The translations under genes and the position numbers were made by a program. The notes beneath the pieces are model-generated. The model saw only the letters and a program-made list of their open reading frames with translations. It was not told the DNA's origin and made no database searches. Shown here in pieces: positions 1 through 11,580 of a stretch of 64,000 nucleotides of DNA (positions are counted from its first letter, which is position 1; each line of letters opens with the position of its first letter). The DNA is taken from the NCBI RefSeq assembly GCF_003428885.1, contig NZ_QQRU01000002.1, forward strand, positions 165,503 to 229,502. The letters are read 5' to 3'. The DNA is from Streptococcus sp. LQJ-218. GTDB taxonomy: Bacteria > Bacillota > Bacilli > Lactobacillales > Streptococcaceae.

Positions 1-1175
1 TCGTAATCTGACCAGAAATCGCCTGCTTTCGCTTCTGGATGAGTCGCTTCTTCCTCAAAAAAGCGACCATAGTCATATTCTTTCTTGCCTCCATACCAAG
101 TATCAAAGGCTTCTTCTTGGATGAGTAAGCCCATTTTGGCAGCCACATCCAGCAAAATACTACTAGCTGGATTATGGGTGATCCGAATCGCATTGACACC
201 CATTTCCTTCATCTGGCGCAAGCGTCTCTCGGCAGCTGACCTATTTTCCACAGCTCCCAGCGCTCCGTAGTCATGATGCAAACAAACCCCATGAATCTTC
301 AACCAGCGACCATTTAGAAAGAAGCCCTTATCCGCTTGCCAATCCATATAGCGGTAACCAAAGTTCTCCTCTTCTTCATCAACCAAAATGCCATTTTTGT
401 AAAGGCGAGTCTTCAATTGGTAAAGGTGAGGATGATCAATATCCCAAAGCAAAGGTTGGAACATTGATATGGCGTGTTTGAAATGATGTTTTTCTCCAGA
501 CTCAATCACTAGAGAGTCTGTCGCCTGCCAGTCTGACAGCTGCTGCCCATCATACCAGATACTCTGCTCCAAATGCACCGACACGGACTGAGGTCCGTCA
601 TTTGAAACCTTACTTGTAAGCTGAGTCTCCACCCATCCATCTCTTTGTTCCTTTAGCTTGGGACTTTCTATCTTAATCCCATATAAATCCAGATGCACCG
701 AATCTGTCATCAACAATTTCACTTCTCGGTAAATACCGCTACCAGAGTACCAACGACTGCTAGGTTGCTGATTTTCCACAAAAACCGCAAGCTGGTTGGC
801 CGTCCCATCATTTCTTAGATAAGGCGTGATATCATAAGAAAAAGGTGTGTAGCCATTGGGATAATAGCCCAGCACTTGCCCGTTGATATAGACTTGGGCA
901 TTCATGTAAACCCCGTCAAAGAGCAAACGCACCGATACAAGACTGGCATCTTCTTCCAAGTAAAACTGCGTCCGGTACCAGGCTTGACCCCCATTTAACT
1001 GACCACCCTCATTTTGCGCTGGCGAATACTGGTCAAAATCATTGTAAATACTCCAGTCATGTGGCACTTGAATAGCCTGCCAATTTTCCCTCTGAAAATC
1101 CGGTGCCAAGGCATCTTCTTTCCCCACCTCCTGACTAAAAAACCAGTGATTTCGTAAAACTTCTTCTCTTCTCAT
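1..1175 (-). CDS. GH2 beta-galactosidase-like glycosidase (5' part, runs off window start)
   Basis: Partial gene: about 391 N-terminal residues are present and the 3' end lies outside the window. It resembles family 2 glycoside hydrolases, especially the catalytic part of streptococcal BgaA. The N-terminal sugar-binding domain (about 30-165, with PHDW near residue 39) is followed by an Ig-like domain (about 170-265) and the start of the TIM barrel, with LHHDYGALGA, RITHNPAS and IQEEAFDTWYGG. GH2 enzymes of this type remove terminal galactose from glycans. There is no signal peptide at the N-terminus, so cytoplasmic action on imported sugar is inferred. The start has an AGAGGA ribosome site 9 nt upstream. 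A cre site overlaps the promoter, implying CcpA repression. The exact substrate cannot be told from this fragment. Confidence 0.88.
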   Translation of the reverse strand, partial: MRREEVLRNHWFFSQEVGKEDALAPDFQRENWQAIQVPHDWSIYNDFDQYSPAQNEGGQLNGGQAWYRTQFYLEEDASLVSVRLLFDGVYMNAQVYINGQVLGYYPNGYTPFSYDITPYLRNDGTANQLAVFVENQQPSSRWYSGSGIYREVKLLMTDSVHLDLYGIKIESPKLKEQRDGWVETQLTSKVSNDGPQSVSVHLEQSIWYDGQQLSDWQATDSLVIESGEKHHFKHAISMFQPLLWDIDHPHLYQLKTRLYKNGILVDEEEENFGYRYMDWQADKGFFLNGRWLKIHGVCLHHDYGALGAVENRSAAERRLRQMKEMGVNAIRITHNPASSILLDVAAKMGLLIQEEAFDTWYGGKKEYDYGRFFEEEATHPEAKAGDFWSDY

Positions 1176-1210
1176 ACAAGCATTCCTCTTTAAACGACTC
1201 GATTTACTTG

Positions 1211-1239
1211 ACTATAGCACAAAACAAAAGCGCTTTCAA
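1211..1239 (-). promoter_or_regulatory. Promoter overlapped by a cre (CcpA) site, for the GH2 gene
   Basis: On the minus strand a -35 TTGAAA (1234-1239) and a -10 TATAGT (1211-1216) are separated by 17 nt. A near-palindromic cre-like sequence with core GAAAGCGCTTTT covers 1225-1239. CcpA bound here would block the -35, giving carbon catabolite repression of the glycosidase. Confidence 0.75.
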
Positions 1240-1326
1240 GGCTTCCTCCATCACTCCCTAAATACTCAGAAAAGATTCTATAATTTGTGGAGGAGGATTT
1301 AGTCCTCAAAGCTACAAGGGTAATAC

Positions 1327-1352
1327 AAAAAGAGCCTGTTGCCAAGCTCTTT
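1327..1352 (-). terminator. Rho-independent terminator of the SPFH gene
   Basis: Stem AAAGAGC / GCTCTTT with a 10-nt loop, followed by T residues in the minus direction, just after the stop of the SPFH gene. Confidence 0.7.
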
Positions 1353-1358
1353 AGTCTA

Positions 1359-2258
1359 TTATTTCTTCTCAGCACGGAGGGCTGACAAGATTTGTGTACG
1401 GATATCATCCACACCATTTGGCGTATTTGGTAAAAAGATGGTTTGATTTCCTTTAGAAGCAAAGGTATTCAAGGTGTCCAAATACTGGTTGGTCAAAAGG
1501 ATGGACATGATTTGTTCTTCTGTCATGCCAACATTGGCTTCCTTGAGTTCGGTGATAGACTCTGCCAATCCATCCACAATCGCTTTACGCTGTTGGGCAA
1601 TCCCCACACCATGAAGGCGGTCTTTTTCTGCTTCGGCTTCAGCTGCAGTGACAATTTTAATCTTGTCGGCTTCTGCCAATTCTTGCGCTGCGACCCGCTT
1701 ACGTTGCGCCGCATTGATTTCATTCATGGATTGCTTAACTTCTGCATCTGGTTCGACCTTGGTAATCAAGGTTTTTACGATAATATAACCGTAAGTAGTT
1801 ATTTCTTCTGCTACTTGGTGTTGAACTTCAAGGGCAATCTCATCTTTTTTCTCAAACAATTCATCCAAGGTTAATTTGGGAACAGAAGAGCGAAGGGCGT
1901 CTTCAATATAAGATTTAATCTGAGATTCTGGACGCATGAGTTTATAGTAAGCATCTGTCACGCTCTGCTCGTTGACACGGTACTGAGTCGCCACATTCAT
2001 CATAACGAACACATTGTCCTTGGTCTTGGTCTCAACCACAATATCACTTTGTAGCAAACGCAACTGAATCCGCGCTGCAATCGAGTCAATCCCAAAAGGC
2101 AAGCGAATATGAATACCGCTATTAGCAACCTTTTGGTATTTCCCAAAGCGTTCAATAATCGCCACCGACTGCTGACGAACCACATAAACTGTACTCAGTG
2201 TGACTATCACCAATAGGAGCACACAAACCACCACAAAAATCATCAAAAATGTTGCCAT
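1359..2258 (-). CDS. SPFH/band-7 (stomatin-like) membrane protein
   Basis: The product of 299 aa has one N-terminal membrane segment (about residues 2-24), then an SPFH/band-7 domain (about 25-190, with VAIIERFGKYQKV and EDALRSSVPKLTLDELF). A charged, alanine/glutamate-rich coiled region follows (about 190-240, AAEAEAEKDR). Such proteins oligomerise on the membrane and scaffold microdomains or regulate membrane proteases; no enzymatic activity is expected. I chose the ATG at 2258 because GGAGG lies 8 nt upstream; an in-frame upstream extension to 2300 overlaps the -10 region. It appears monocistronic, with an extended -10 promoter and its own terminator. The role in this organism is unknown. 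Confidence 0.9.
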   Translation of the reverse strand: MATFLMIFVVVCVLLLVIVTLSTVYVVRQQSVAIIERFGKYQKVANSGIHIRLPFGIDSIAARIQLRLLQSDIVVETKTKDNVFVMMNVATQYRVNEQSVTDAYYKLMRPESQIKSYIEDALRSSVPKLTLDELFEKKDEIALEVQHQVAEEITTYGYIIVKTLITKVEPDAEVKQSMNEINAAQRKRVAAQELAEADKIKIVTAAEAEAEKDRLHGVGIAQQRKAIVDGLAESITELKEANVGMTEEQIMSILLTNQYLDTLNTFASKGNQTIFLPNTPNGVDDIRTQILSALRAEKK

Positions 2259-2288
2259 TATTGCGACCTCCATTATTATTTTTCCTGT

Positions 2289-2297
2289 ATTATAGCA
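2289..2297 (-). promoter_or_regulatory. Extended -10 promoter of the SPFH gene
   Basis: TG-C-TATAAT on the minus strand (TATAAT at 2289-2294), about 30 nt before the chosen ATG. No good -35 is visible, as is usual for extended -10 promoters. Confidence 0.6.
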
Positions 2298-2439
2298 CAT
2301 TTAAAGATGGCTGTGTAGTTTTTACTGCGATTTTTCCTGAAATGTCACTAATTAGAGGTGAAACTGCATTTCAAGTTAGTAATCGCTTTTTTCATTACAT
2401 TAACTTCTATAGAATCTTCATCCATATCCAGAGAATGAC

Positions 2440-2468
2440 TTGCCTTAATTTTTCTCTCGTGCTATACT
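2440..2468 (+). promoter_or_regulatory. Promoter of the acid phosphatase gene
   Basis: -35 TTGCCT (2440-2445) and -10 TATACT (2463-2468) with a 17-nt spacer. The gene starts 33 nt after the -10. Confidence 0.7.
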
Positions 2469-2500
2469 ATTGATTGAAATGAATAAATAGGAGATATTTC

Positions 2501-3358
2501 ATGAAAACAGCAAAAACTACTGTTACAATCCTTTCTACACTTGCTTCTGTCGTCTTATTGACTAGTTGTGCAACAAAGTCTACAGAAACACAGACAAACA
2601 ATAATAACTCATCTGATAATCAAATTACAATGACATATGACCAACTACGGTCAAGAGAAAACACTATGTCAACTCTTTGGTACCAAAAATCAGCTGAAAC
2701 TAAAGCTTTATATATACAGGGTTATAACGTTGCAACAAATCACCTAAAGGAATTGCTCAAAACAGAATCAGACAAACCTTACTCTATCGTTTTAGACTTG
2801 GATGAGACTGTCCTAGATAATAGCCCTTATCAAGTACAAAATGTCAAAGATGGGACAGCATTCACGCCCGAAAATTGGGATGTTTGGGTTCAAAAAGCTT
2901 CAGCAAAAGCCGTTCCAGGTGCCAAAGATTTTCTTCAGTTTGCTGATCAAAACGGTGTCCAAATCTACTATATTTCTGACCGCGCAGCTAATCAAGTAGA
3001 TGCTACCATTAAAAATCTTGAAAGTGAAGGAATTCCTGTTCAAGGACGTGATCATCTCATGTTCTTAGAAAGTGGTGTAAAATCCAAAGAAGGTCGTCGC
3101 CAAAAAGTTCAAGAAAAAACAAACCTTATCTTATTATTTGGTGATAACCTCGTAGACTTTGCAGATTTTTCTAAGACTTCTGAATCTGACCGTGATAAAC
3201 AACTTGAAGAATTGCAAAAAGAATTCGGTGAGAAATTCATCATCTTCCCAAATCCAATGTACGGATCATGGGAATCAGCTGTATACGCTGGTAATAAACT
3301 AGATGCTAAAGGTCAAGTAGAAGAACGCCAAAAAGCCTTGCAAGGTTTTGATAAATAA
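2501..3358 (+). CDS. HAD-type acid phosphatase lipoprotein, e(P4)/class C family
   Basis: The protein has 285 aa. A lipoprotein signal ends in LLTSC (Cys at about 23), so it is anchored on the outer face of the membrane. The class C acid phosphatase/5'-nucleotidase (e(P4)) fold is shown by DLDETVLDNSPYQ (HAD motif I, nucleophile Asp at about 99), YYISDRAA (motif II region) and LLFGDNLVDF (motif IV, Mg2+-binding Asp). Family members dephosphorylate 5'-nucleotides, such as NMN, at the surface so that the nucleosides can be imported. The nicotinamide-riboside uptake genes pnuC and nadR are in this same window, but a link is only an inference. The start is preceded by AGGAG. The gene is monocistronic and ends at a strong terminator. 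Confidence 0.9.
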   Translation: MKTAKTTVTILSTLASVVLLTSCATKSTETQTNNNNSSDNQITMTYDQLRSRENTMSTLWYQKSAETKALYIQGYNVATNHLKELLKTESDKPYSIVLDLDETVLDNSPYQVQNVKDGTAFTPENWDVWVQKASAKAVPGAKDFLQFADQNGVQIYYISDRAANQVDATIKNLESEGIPVQGRDHLMFLESGVKSKEGRRQKVQEKTNLILLFGDNLVDFADFSKTSESDRDKQLEELQKEFGEKFIIFPNPMYGSWESAVYAGNKLDAKGQVEERQKALQGFDK

Positions 3359-3406
3359 AACAAATAAACTGATTCTACATAAAACAAAGCTAACTTACAA
3401 TCTTCA

Positions 3407-3459
3407 AAAAGTGGATAGGAAGGAATTCTGATAATCAGAAAACTTTCCTATCCACTTTT
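3407..3459 (+). terminator. Terminator of the acid phosphatase gene
   Basis: A 15-bp perfect stem (arms 3407-3421 and 3445-3459; AAAAGTGGATAGGAA and its complement) ending in T residues. Confidence 0.8.
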
Positions 3460-3460
3460 A

Positions 3461-3535
3461 TAATTGATATAACATCAAGATTTTATATATCTGATACTAT
3501 ACGTTCTCTGATTTTAAAGATATTTCAAGAATTTT
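3461..3535. repeat. Short dispersed repeat, copy A (degraded)
   Basis: About 70 bp resemble 11941-12010: both share ATCAAG, CTGATACTAT and CTGATTTTAAAGA in the same order and spacing. In copy A the inverted-repeat arm is decayed. I cannot assign it to a named repeat family. The rest of the 288-bp gap holds only the two flanking terminators. Confidence 0.5.
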
Positions 3536-3608
3536 ATTTGATTTTGATATTTTTGAAATTCCTTAGGTGTCTGAAAGTTCTATAATGAAGTTAGCTATCT
3601 AGTACCCA

Positions 3609-3642
3609 AAACCCGACTAGCTCCTATGAACTAGTCGGGTTT
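3609..3642 (-). terminator. Terminator of the adc operon
   Basis: A perfect 12-bp stem (AAACCCGACTAG / CTAGTCGGGTTT) with T residues on the minus-strand side, 5 bp beyond the adcA stop. Confidence 0.8.
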
Positions 3643-3646
3643 CTCA

Positions 3647-5152
3647 TCAATGCGCCAACATTTCTTGGGCGATTTCTTGGCCAGATAGGTTATCTGGGTA
3701 GTAGGTTGGCCAGTTATCCATTTCTTCAAAGAGGGCTTCTTGGCTTGTGCCTCCAAAGAAGATATGGAAATGTTCTGCCTTAACTGGGGCGATATTGTGG
3801 TCACTAAACTGAACATACTTGAACTGTCCAGCATCAGCATCTGTTGCTTCAAAGAGGAAGCGCACGCCACGATTGCCTTTCTTGTAAGTTAAGATTTTCT
3901 TACCAACATACTTGTAGGTGAATTTCTTACTTTGTCCACCTTGAACAAATTCCATAGTGTTATCAGTAATGTTAATCTTAGTCACATCTGTCTGATAGCC
4001 TTTTGTATAGTAGGCCTTGTACTCAGCCTGAGTCATCTTACCAGTCAACTTAGCCTTGTAGTCAAAGACTTGGTCAAAGGTTCCATCTTCAAGGAAAGGA
4101 TAAACTGATTGCCAGTTACCTGCATAGTCACTCAAAGTGCGGTCCTTGACATCTGCATCTTCAAAGTAACCATTTTGAACTGTCTTGGTATCCTCTGCCT
4201 TTTCAGGCTCGATTGCTGGGCCTTCTTGGTCTGTTGTTTGTTTCAGAGCCTTGAGGTTTTTCTCCATCACGGAGATGTAGTTTTCGCCAGCCTTGGTATC
4301 CTCTTCTGTCAGACTTTCTAAAGGATTGAGGACATCTGTTTTGACACCTGCTTCTTTTGAAAGTGTGTTAGCAAGGGCTTGTGAAGCATTTTCTTCAAAG
4401 TAGATATAGGCAATTTTATTTTTCTTAACGTACTCTGTCAATTCTGCCAGACGAGCAGCTGATGGTTCTGCATCTGGAGAGAGACCTGAGATTGCGACTT
4501 GTTTGAGTCCATAGTCCAAGGCGAGATAGTTAAAGGCTGCGTGTTGAGTCACAAAGCTCTTTTGTTTAGCTTGAGAGAGACCATCTGTGTAGGCCTTATC
4601 CAAGGCTTGTAATTTTTCGATATAGGCAGCAGCGTTCTTTTCAAAAGTCTCTTTTTTATCCGGATAATCTGCTGATAAGCTATCACGGATGTGCTCTACT
4701 AGTTTAATGGCACGAACTGGTGATAACCAAACATGGGGATCGTACTCATGGTGATGACCTTCTGCTCCATGGTCATGGTCTCCCTCTTCTTCCTCACTAC
4801 CTGGCAAGAGGAGCATATCACCTGTCGCCTTGATGGTTTTCACTTTTTTCTTATCCAAGGATTCTAGTAATTTTGGAACCCAGGTTTCCATATTTTCATT
4901 TTCATAAACGAAGGTATCTGCGTCTTGGATTTTGGCAACCGCCTTGGCAGATGGTTCATATTCATGGGGTTCTGTACCGGCACCAATTAGGAGTTCTACA
5001 TTAGCAGTATCTCCTGCGACTTGCTTGGTAAATTCATAGACAGGGTAAAAGGTTGTCACAATATTTAGTTTGCCATCTGCCTGCTTTTGATTGGAACAAG
5101 CCACTAAAAACAAGGCACATAGACTGGCTAGCAATAAGCTAATTTTTTTCAC
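3647..5152 (-). CDS. adcA: Zinc ABC transporter substrate-binding lipoprotein AdcA (ZnuA-ZinT fusion)
   Basis: The product of 501 aa captures Zn2+ outside the cell and passes it to AdcBC. The lipoprotein signal ends in LVAC (Cys 19). Residues of about 25-305 form a ZnuA-like cluster A-I domain with a His/Asp/Glu-rich loop (DHDHGAEGHHHEYDPH) and DPHVWLSP. Residues of about 320-501 are a ZinT-like domain (YAGNWQSVYPF, KAEHFHIFFGG), the two-domain form typical of streptococci. It is the last gene of adcRCBA, 9 bp after adcB, and is followed by a terminator. Repression by AdcR when zinc is ample is expected from the operator upstream of adcR. Confidence 0.97.
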   Translation of the reverse strand: MKKISLLLASLCALFLVACSNQKQADGKLNIVTTFYPVYEFTKQVAGDTANVELLIGAGTEPHEYEPSAKAVAKIQDADTFVYENENMETWVPKLLESLDKKKVKTIKATGDMLLLPGSEEEEGDHDHGAEGHHHEYDPHVWLSPVRAIKLVEHIRDSLSADYPDKKETFEKNAAAYIEKLQALDKAYTDGLSQAKQKSFVTQHAAFNYLALDYGLKQVAISGLSPDAEPSAARLAELTEYVKKNKIAYIYFEENASQALANTLSKEAGVKTDVLNPLESLTEEDTKAGENYISVMEKNLKALKQTTDQEGPAIEPEKAEDTKTVQNGYFEDADVKDRTLSDYAGNWQSVYPFLEDGTFDQVFDYKAKLTGKMTQAEYKAYYTKGYQTDVTKINITDNTMEFVQGGQSKKFTYKYVGKKILTYKKGNRGVRFLFEATDADAGQFKYVQFSDHNIAPVKAEHFHIFFGGTSQEALFEEMDNWPTYYPDNLSGQEIAQEMLAH

Positions 5153-5161
5153 GTTAGTCTC

Positions 5162-5968
5162 CTATTTGATAAAACGTCTTACTAAACTGATGAGTAAAAA
5201 GACTGTTACAAAAATAATGGTAATACTTGCACTTGCAGGTGTTTCTGCATAGTAGGAAATGTAAAGTCCTGCTACCATTCCCAAAAATCCAATAGCACTG
5301 GCAAGCAGCATAACCGATTTAAAGTTTTTCCCCAGACGCAGGGCAATACTAGCTGGCAAGACCATAATGGTCGATACCAGAAGGGCTCCTGCCGCTGGTA
5401 TCATAAGGGCAATGGCCACCCCTGTCACCATGTTAAAAAGAATGGACATGGTACGAACTGGCAAGCCATCCACAAAGGCCGTATCCTCATCAAAGGTCAG
5501 GATGTACATCGGACGAAGGAAGAGGAAGGTCAAAATCAAAACAACTGCCGCAATGACAAAGAGAGAAATAACCTGCTCTTCGCTGATCGTCACGATTGAA
5601 CCAAAAAGATACTGGTCCAAACTCATAGAACTCGAGCTTTTACCCTTACTCATAACAATCAGAGAAACAGCCAGTCCTGTTGACATGAGGATAGCTGTCC
5701 CGATTTCCATAAAGCTCTTGTAAACCGTACGGAGATACTCCAGGAAGACCGCCGCAATCAAGACAATGGCAATAGTAGAAATAGTCGGAGAAATCCCTAG
5801 GACCAGACCAAAAGCTACACCTGAAAGCGAGACGTGGCTGAGGGTATCACTCATCAAACTCTGACGGCGCAAGATAAGGAAGGTTCCCAATACTGGCGAG
5901 AAAAGGCTCATAGCAATAACGGCCAGAAAGGCACGTTGCATAAAGTCATAAGATAATAAACTAAGCAT
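5162..5968 (-). CDS. adcB: Zinc ABC transporter permease AdcB
   Basis: The membrane subunit of 268 aa belongs to the metal ABC-3 family (ZnuB/MntB type), with several hydrophobic segments and the conserved [20 protein letters not shown] region. I chose the ATG at 5968 because GGAGGT lies just upstream and 268 aa is the family length; a longer in-frame reading to 5998 has no ribosome site. The start overlaps the end of adcC by 8 nt, indicating translational coupling within adcRCBA. Confidence 0.96.
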   Translation of the reverse strand: MLSLLSYDFMQRAFLAVIAMSLFSPVLGTFLILRRQSLMSDTLSHVSLSGVAFGLVLGISPTISTIAIVLIAAVFLEYLRTVYKSFMEIGTAILMSTGLAVSLIVMSKGKSSSSMSLDQYLFGSIVTISEEQVISLFVIAAVVLILTFLFLRPMYILTFDEDTAFVDGLPVRTMSILFNMVTGVAIALMIPAAGALLVSTIMVLPASIALRLGKNFKSVMLLASAIGFLGMVAGLYISYYAETPASASITIIFVTVFLLISLVRRFIK

Positions 5969-6665
5969 GACCCACCTCCTGATCACTCTCATGAACATTG
6001 AAACAACGCCATGGTGAGTCTTGGTTACGGACTAGATGAATATTGCGGTCCGCATAGTCCTTCACTTCTTCAGGGTCATGGGTAATCATCAAAACAGCCT
6101 TGCCATGATGATGGGCGCTGTGGTGCATGAGTTCGTAAAATTCATTTTTACTTCCTGCATCCATCCCCGTTGTCGGCTCATCTAGGATAAACACATCTGG
6201 ATCAGAAGCAAACATACGCGCAATCACCGCTCGCTGCTTTTGCCCCCCAGATAGAGAACCCAAGCGTTTGTCTCGGTGTTCCCACATACCAACTGAGTCC
6301 AGACTAGCCTTGATATGCTCCTCATCATGAGCATTCAGGCGACGGAACCAGCCTTTTCGTGGATAGCGACCTGACTTGACAAATTCATAAACCGTACTTG
6401 GAAAACCAGCATTAAAACTGGCAATCTGTTGAGGAAGGTAGGCTATTCTCAATTTCTTACCCTGGGCATTTGTTTTTGAAATGGTCACCTTACCAATGCG
6501 TGGTTGGAGGATTCCTAGACTGGCCTTGATGAGTGTCGTCTTAGCCGCTCCATTTTCCCCTGTCAAGGTAACAAATTCCCCACTATCAACACTATAATTG
6601 ATATGTTCAAGAACGGGCTCCTTATCATAATAGAAGGATAAATCCTCTACCGTAATATATCTCAT
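5961..6665 (-). CDS. adcC: Zinc ABC transporter ATPase AdcC
   Basis: The ATPase subunit of 234 aa energises AdcB. It shows the ABC signature LSGGQKQR, Walker [13 protein letters not shown] and the H-loop MITHD. The Walker A reads [10 protein letters not shown], with Ala where GxxGxGKT normally has its last Gly; from memory this is also found in pneumococcal AdcC, so it is not taken as inactivating. It overlaps adcR by one base and adcB by 8, within one operon. Confidence 0.96.
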   Translation of the reverse strand: MRYITVEDLSFYYDKEPVLEHINYSVDSGEFVTLTGENGAAKTTLIKASLGILQPRIGKVTISKTNAQGKKLRIAYLPQQIASFNAGFPSTVYEFVKSGRYPRKGWFRRLNAHDEEHIKASLDSVGMWEHRDKRLGSLSGGQKQRAVIARMFASDPDVFILDEPTTGMDAGSKNEFYELMHHSAHHHGKAVLMITHDPEEVKDYADRNIHLVRNQDSPWRCFNVHESDQEVGHA

Positions 6666-7105
6666 TATTTGATTTCTCCTACTAAAGCAGTCAAAAACCG
6701 CTGAATCACTTTTTGTTCATTTGGAGTAAACTGAGTCACCACTTGTTCATAGGTTAAAAGTGTATGCTCATGGTGATGATGGTGCTCCTCAGCGATTGGA
6801 CGAGCCAAATCAGTCAACTGATAAAAGATCACACGCGCATCCTTAGGATCTTTAGATGTTTCCAACATCCCTTCCTTGACCAAAGACTTAATGGCCTTGG
6901 TAACTGCTGCCTGACTGACATTGAGGCGACGGGCCAACTCAGAGTTTGTTAAAGATTCCTCCGACAAAAGCATGAGGATATGCTCCTGAGTATTGGTCAG
7001 AGCCACCTCACTAGTGCAATGACCTATTAGGATTTCATGCTGATTTTCAGACTTCAAGATCACCTCATTTAAAAAATCATCAATATCCTTTGCTAGCTGT
7101 CTCAT
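6665..7105 (-). CDS. adcR: Zinc-responsive MarR-family repressor AdcR
   Basis: The regulator of 146 aa has a winged helix (about 35-105, with [24 protein letters not shown] spread over the recognition region) and a His-rich zinc site, EEHHHHHEH (about 106-114). AdcR with bound Zn2+ represses the adc operon and other zinc-uptake genes in streptococci. It is first in its operon and autoregulation is expected, since an AdcR-box overlaps its promoter. Confidence 0.95.
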   Translation of the reverse strand: MRQLAKDIDDFLNEVILKSENQHEILIGHCTSEVALTNTQEHILMLLSEESLTNSELARRLNVSQAAVTKAIKSLVKEGMLETSKDPKDARVIFYQLTDLARPIAEEHHHHHEHTLLTYEQVVTQFTPNEQKVIQRFLTALVGEIK

Positions 7106-7166
7106 ATCTGACTCCTTTCCTTTTAGAATTCTCTTTTTTAAGAGAAAATACTATTCTTTTAAATTA

Positions 7167-7205
7167 TTTACTGGTTAATTATATCACAACCAAAAAAAGA
7201 GTCAA
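7167..7205 (-). promoter_or_regulatory. adcR promoter with AdcR operator
   Basis: -35 TTGACT (7200-7205) and -10 TATAAT (7178-7183) on the minus strand, spacer 16 nt. An AdcR-box-like palindrome, TTTACTGGTTAA at 7167-7178, matches TTAACYRGTTAA at 11 of 12 positions and abuts the -10. Confidence 0.8.
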
Positions 7206-7254
7206 GAAAAAACGTGAAAACCAGCTTCATTCTTGAACTCTTCCATACTATTAT

Positions 7255-8758
<1,504 letters not shown>

Positions 8759-8768
8759 TTATATCCTT

Positions 8769-10013
8769 TTATTTTTTAAACCACAAATCATTCAAAAATC
8801 CAGAAAAGATCAAGAATGAAAACATGACGACATGGAAGGTGACAACCATGCCAAGCAACTGAATCCAGCGATTCTCAGGTAAGGCAGCCTTCCCTGCTTT
8901 TTTGCGTTCTTTATTGAGTGCTTTTTTCTTGCGAACCCAAGCGTCATTGATGACCAGTCCAATCCCATGAAAGAGTCCGTAGGCGATGTAGTACCAGGTC
9001 ACACCATGCCAAAATCCCATAATCAGCATATTGACAATATAGGCTACACTTGAGGTTACATTACGATTTTTAAAGACCTTCTTTCTGGTCAACACCATGA
9101 CCATTCGCATAAAGACAAAGTCACGGAACCAGAAAGACAGGCTCATATGCCAACGATTCCAAAACTCCTTTAAATCTCGTGATAAAAAAGGCTTGTTGAA
9201 GTTGATCGGGCTACGAATCCCCATCAAGTTTGAAATGGCTAAGGCAAACATAGAGTAGCCAGCAAAATCAAAGAACAATTCCAAACCAAAGGTATACATG
9301 ACTGCTAGGGCATAATGATTAAAGAAACCACCTGACTGTAGGGCTAGATTCTTCAGAGGAGGTAATAAAATCTCTCCTAAAATATGGGCTAGGATGAACT
9401 TGTATAGAAAGCCAAGCATGATGTACTTGACAGCTTCTTCCAGCATATCCATCAACTCATCTCGCTCAGGAATAGTCCGATAATTTTCATTAAAACGTTT
9501 GAAGCGATCAATCGGACCACTTGAAAATGTCGGCATAAAGAGTAGAAAGCGGAGGAATTCCCAGAGGGTAAAATCCTTAATCACTCCATCTCTCAGCTCG
9601 ATGATAATTCCCACCGAACGAAAAGTCAGATAAGAAATTCCCAAGAACCCAAGCAAAGACTGCGTTCCATTGATAGCCGGCTGCACCTTGACAAAGATAA
9701 TCGGAAGGAGGGACAGAAAACTAACTAGGTAGAAGACCCACTTGCCATCCTTACTTTTTCGATAATGCTTGTAGAAAAGCAAGAGCAATATCTCCCAGCA
9801 AAGGTAAATACCCAAGGCAGCCAATTGACTAGTCTTCCCACCTACCAACATGGTGACGATAAAGAAGATACTAACCAACACCTCGTACCAGGCAAAGCGT
9901 TTCTTGAAAAAGAGACCGATAAAGATGGGCAAGGTTGCAGCAATCACATAGACAAAATACTGAGGATTGCCGTATGGCTCTAAATGAGGAAGCTGTTTGA
10001 AAAATTCCATCAT
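8769..10013 (-). CDS. dltB: Membrane-bound O-acyltransferase DltB
   Basis: The polytopic MBOAT-family protein has 414 aa. Signature regions are [31 protein letters not shown] and [10 protein letters not shown], the last with the catalytic His of the family. It receives D-alanine from DltC and moves it outward for teichoic acid esterification. Its first two codons are both ATG, overlapping the dltA stop (ATGATGA arrangement), so coupling to dltA is likely and the exact first Met is uncertain by one codon. Confidence 0.96.
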   Translation of the reverse strand: MMEFFKQLPHLEPYGNPQYFVYVIAATLPIFIGLFFKKRFAWYEVLVSIFFIVTMLVGGKTSQLAALGIYLCWEILLLLFYKHYRKSKDGKWVFYLVSFLSLLPIIFVKVQPAINGTQSLLGFLGISYLTFRSVGIIIELRDGVIKDFTLWEFLRFLLFMPTFSSGPIDRFKRFNENYRTIPERDELMDMLEEAVKYIMLGFLYKFILAHILGEILLPPLKNLALQSGGFFNHYALAVMYTFGLELFFDFAGYSMFALAISNLMGIRSPINFNKPFLSRDLKEFWNRWHMSLSFWFRDFVFMRMVMVLTRKKVFKNRNVTSSVAYIVNMLIMGFWHGVTWYYIAYGLFHGIGLVINDAWVRKKKALNKERKKAGKAALPENRWIQLLGMVVTFHVVMFSFLIFSGFLNDLWFKK

Positions 10014-11560
10014 CGGCTGTTTACCTCATTGATCAAGCCTTTGATGTCAATCTTTCCATTTGGAGTCAGTGGTAAACTGTCTCGATAAAGGAATTTAGAT
10101 GGCATCATATAAGACATCATGATATCTGCTAAGTCTTCTTTGATAGCCTTGGTAATATCGATATCACGCTCAAACTGCTCGCGGACACCGTCTTTTAAGA
10201 TGACATAGGCCAGTAAATTTTGTACCTTGTGATCCTTGTTATAGCGCGGCACTGCAACAGCAGACTCTATAAAACGAGACTTATTAAGATTTTGAGAGAC
10301 ATCTTCAAGCTCAATGCGATAGCCATTAAACTTAATCTGGAAATCCATGCGCCCACCATAGAGAAGCAAGCCTTCATCTGTCATAGTTCCCACATCGCCT
10401 GTGTGATAGGCTGGCAGCCCTTCAAATTCAAAGAAGGCTTCTGCTGTTTTTTCAGGATTGTTCATATAACCTTTTGAAACGGCTGGTCCAGAAACAATGA
10501 TTTCTCCCTGTTCGCCATTTGGCAATTTATTGCCGTCCTCGTCAATGATAAAGGTTGGAGAATCAGCCTTGGTATAGCCGATTGGTAGGCGTTTGAAAGT
10601 CGCTAGCATCTCGTCTGTCACAGCAACAGCTGACAAGGCTACTGTTGCTTCTGTTGGGCCGTAGGCATTGATAATACGGGCATTCGGGAAACGCTCACGT
10701 AGTTTTTGAGCCGTTTTGACCGTCAATTCTTCGCCATCAAAGTAGAAATGCGTAATTCCAGGCATTTTCTCGCTATTGAAGTCTTCAGACAACATAGCCA
10801 TATCCACAAAAGAAGGCGTTGATGTCCAGATAGCGATTGGTAATGAAAAGATGGTCGCAAAGAGTTGCTTAAAGTCCTGAGTAATAGCTGAAGGAAGGGC
10901 AAAAAGTGTACCACCCAGTGCCAAGGTCGGCGCCCAATACATGACAGACAAGTCAAATGAATAAGGTGGCTGAGCCAGCATTTGTGGACGACTTGGAGTT
11001 GAAAATTCCTTGTCCGTAATCATCCAGTTGGTAAAGCTGAGGAGATTATCATGTGAAATCTGCACTCCCTTTGGCTTACCAGTCGTACCAGAAGTAAAGA
11101 TAATGTAGTAGTTATCATCTCCCTTGACTGGATGCGTGATTTCATAGCTAGTCCCTTGAGCAAAGGCTTCTTGAACCTGATTTAGGTTCATCATCGGTGT
11201 CGAAACCTGCTCCAATGGAAAGTCTGAGATGGCAATAATCAAGCTTGGCTCTGCTACTTCTATGATAGCTGAAACTCTCTCCAAGGCTGAATGACTGTCA
11301 ATGGGAATGTAGGCATGACCTGACTTAGTCAGCGATACAAAGGTTGCCAACATTTCATATTCTTGGCCTCCAAAAACAACCACAGGAGACTTCTCTGGTA
11401 AATCCAGTCGATCGATGACTGCAGCCAAACTATCCGAATCAGCCTTTAAATCTCCATAAGTGTGTTCCTGACCCAAAACATTGTAAACAGGATAGCTAGG
11501 CTGGGTCTGAGCAAAATACTCAATGGTTTCAATCATATCTACTATTGGTTTATTTGACAC
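10010..11560 (-). CDS. dltA: D-alanine--carrier protein ligase DltA
   Basis: The adenylation enzyme of 516 aa activates D-alanine with ATP and loads it onto DltC in the cytoplasm. Visible motifs are [13 protein letters not shown] (A3, ATP binding), NAYGPTEAT (A5), YHTGDVG (A7) and the C-terminal [10 protein letters not shown] with the catalytic Lys (A10). Translation starts at GTG (11560) behind GGAG; this gives the usual family length. It sits 20 bp after dltX. Confidence 0.97.
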   Translation of the reverse strand: MSNKPIVDMIETIEYFAQTQPSYPVYNVLGQEHTYGDLKADSDSLAAVIDRLDLPEKSPVVVFGGQEYEMLATFVSLTKSGHAYIPIDSHSALERVSAIIEVAEPSLIIAISDFPLEQVSTPMMNLNQVQEAFAQGTSYEITHPVKGDDNYYIIFTSGTTGKPKGVQISHDNLLSFTNWMITDKEFSTPSRPQMLAQPPYSFDLSVMYWAPTLALGGTLFALPSAITQDFKQLFATIFSLPIAIWTSTPSFVDMAMLSEDFNSEKMPGITHFYFDGEELTVKTAQKLRERFPNARIINAYGPTEATVALSAVAVTDEMLATFKRLPIGYTKADSPTFIIDEDGNKLPNGEQGEIIVSGPAVSKGYMNNPEKTAEAFFEFEGLPAYHTGDVGTMTDEGLLLYGGRMDFQIKFNGYRIELEDVSQNLNKSRFIESAVAVPRYNKDHKVQNLLAYVILKDGVREQFERDIDITKAIKEDLADIMMSYMMPSKFLYRDSLPLTPNGKIDIKGLINEVNSR

Positions 11561-11580
11561 AATAGGAATTCTCCTTCAAG

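Noticed and set aside
1190..1462. 90-codon frame on the minus strand over the GH2 promoter
   Set aside because: It runs through the cre/promoter and the SPFH terminator, has no ribosome site and its protein has no recognisable features.
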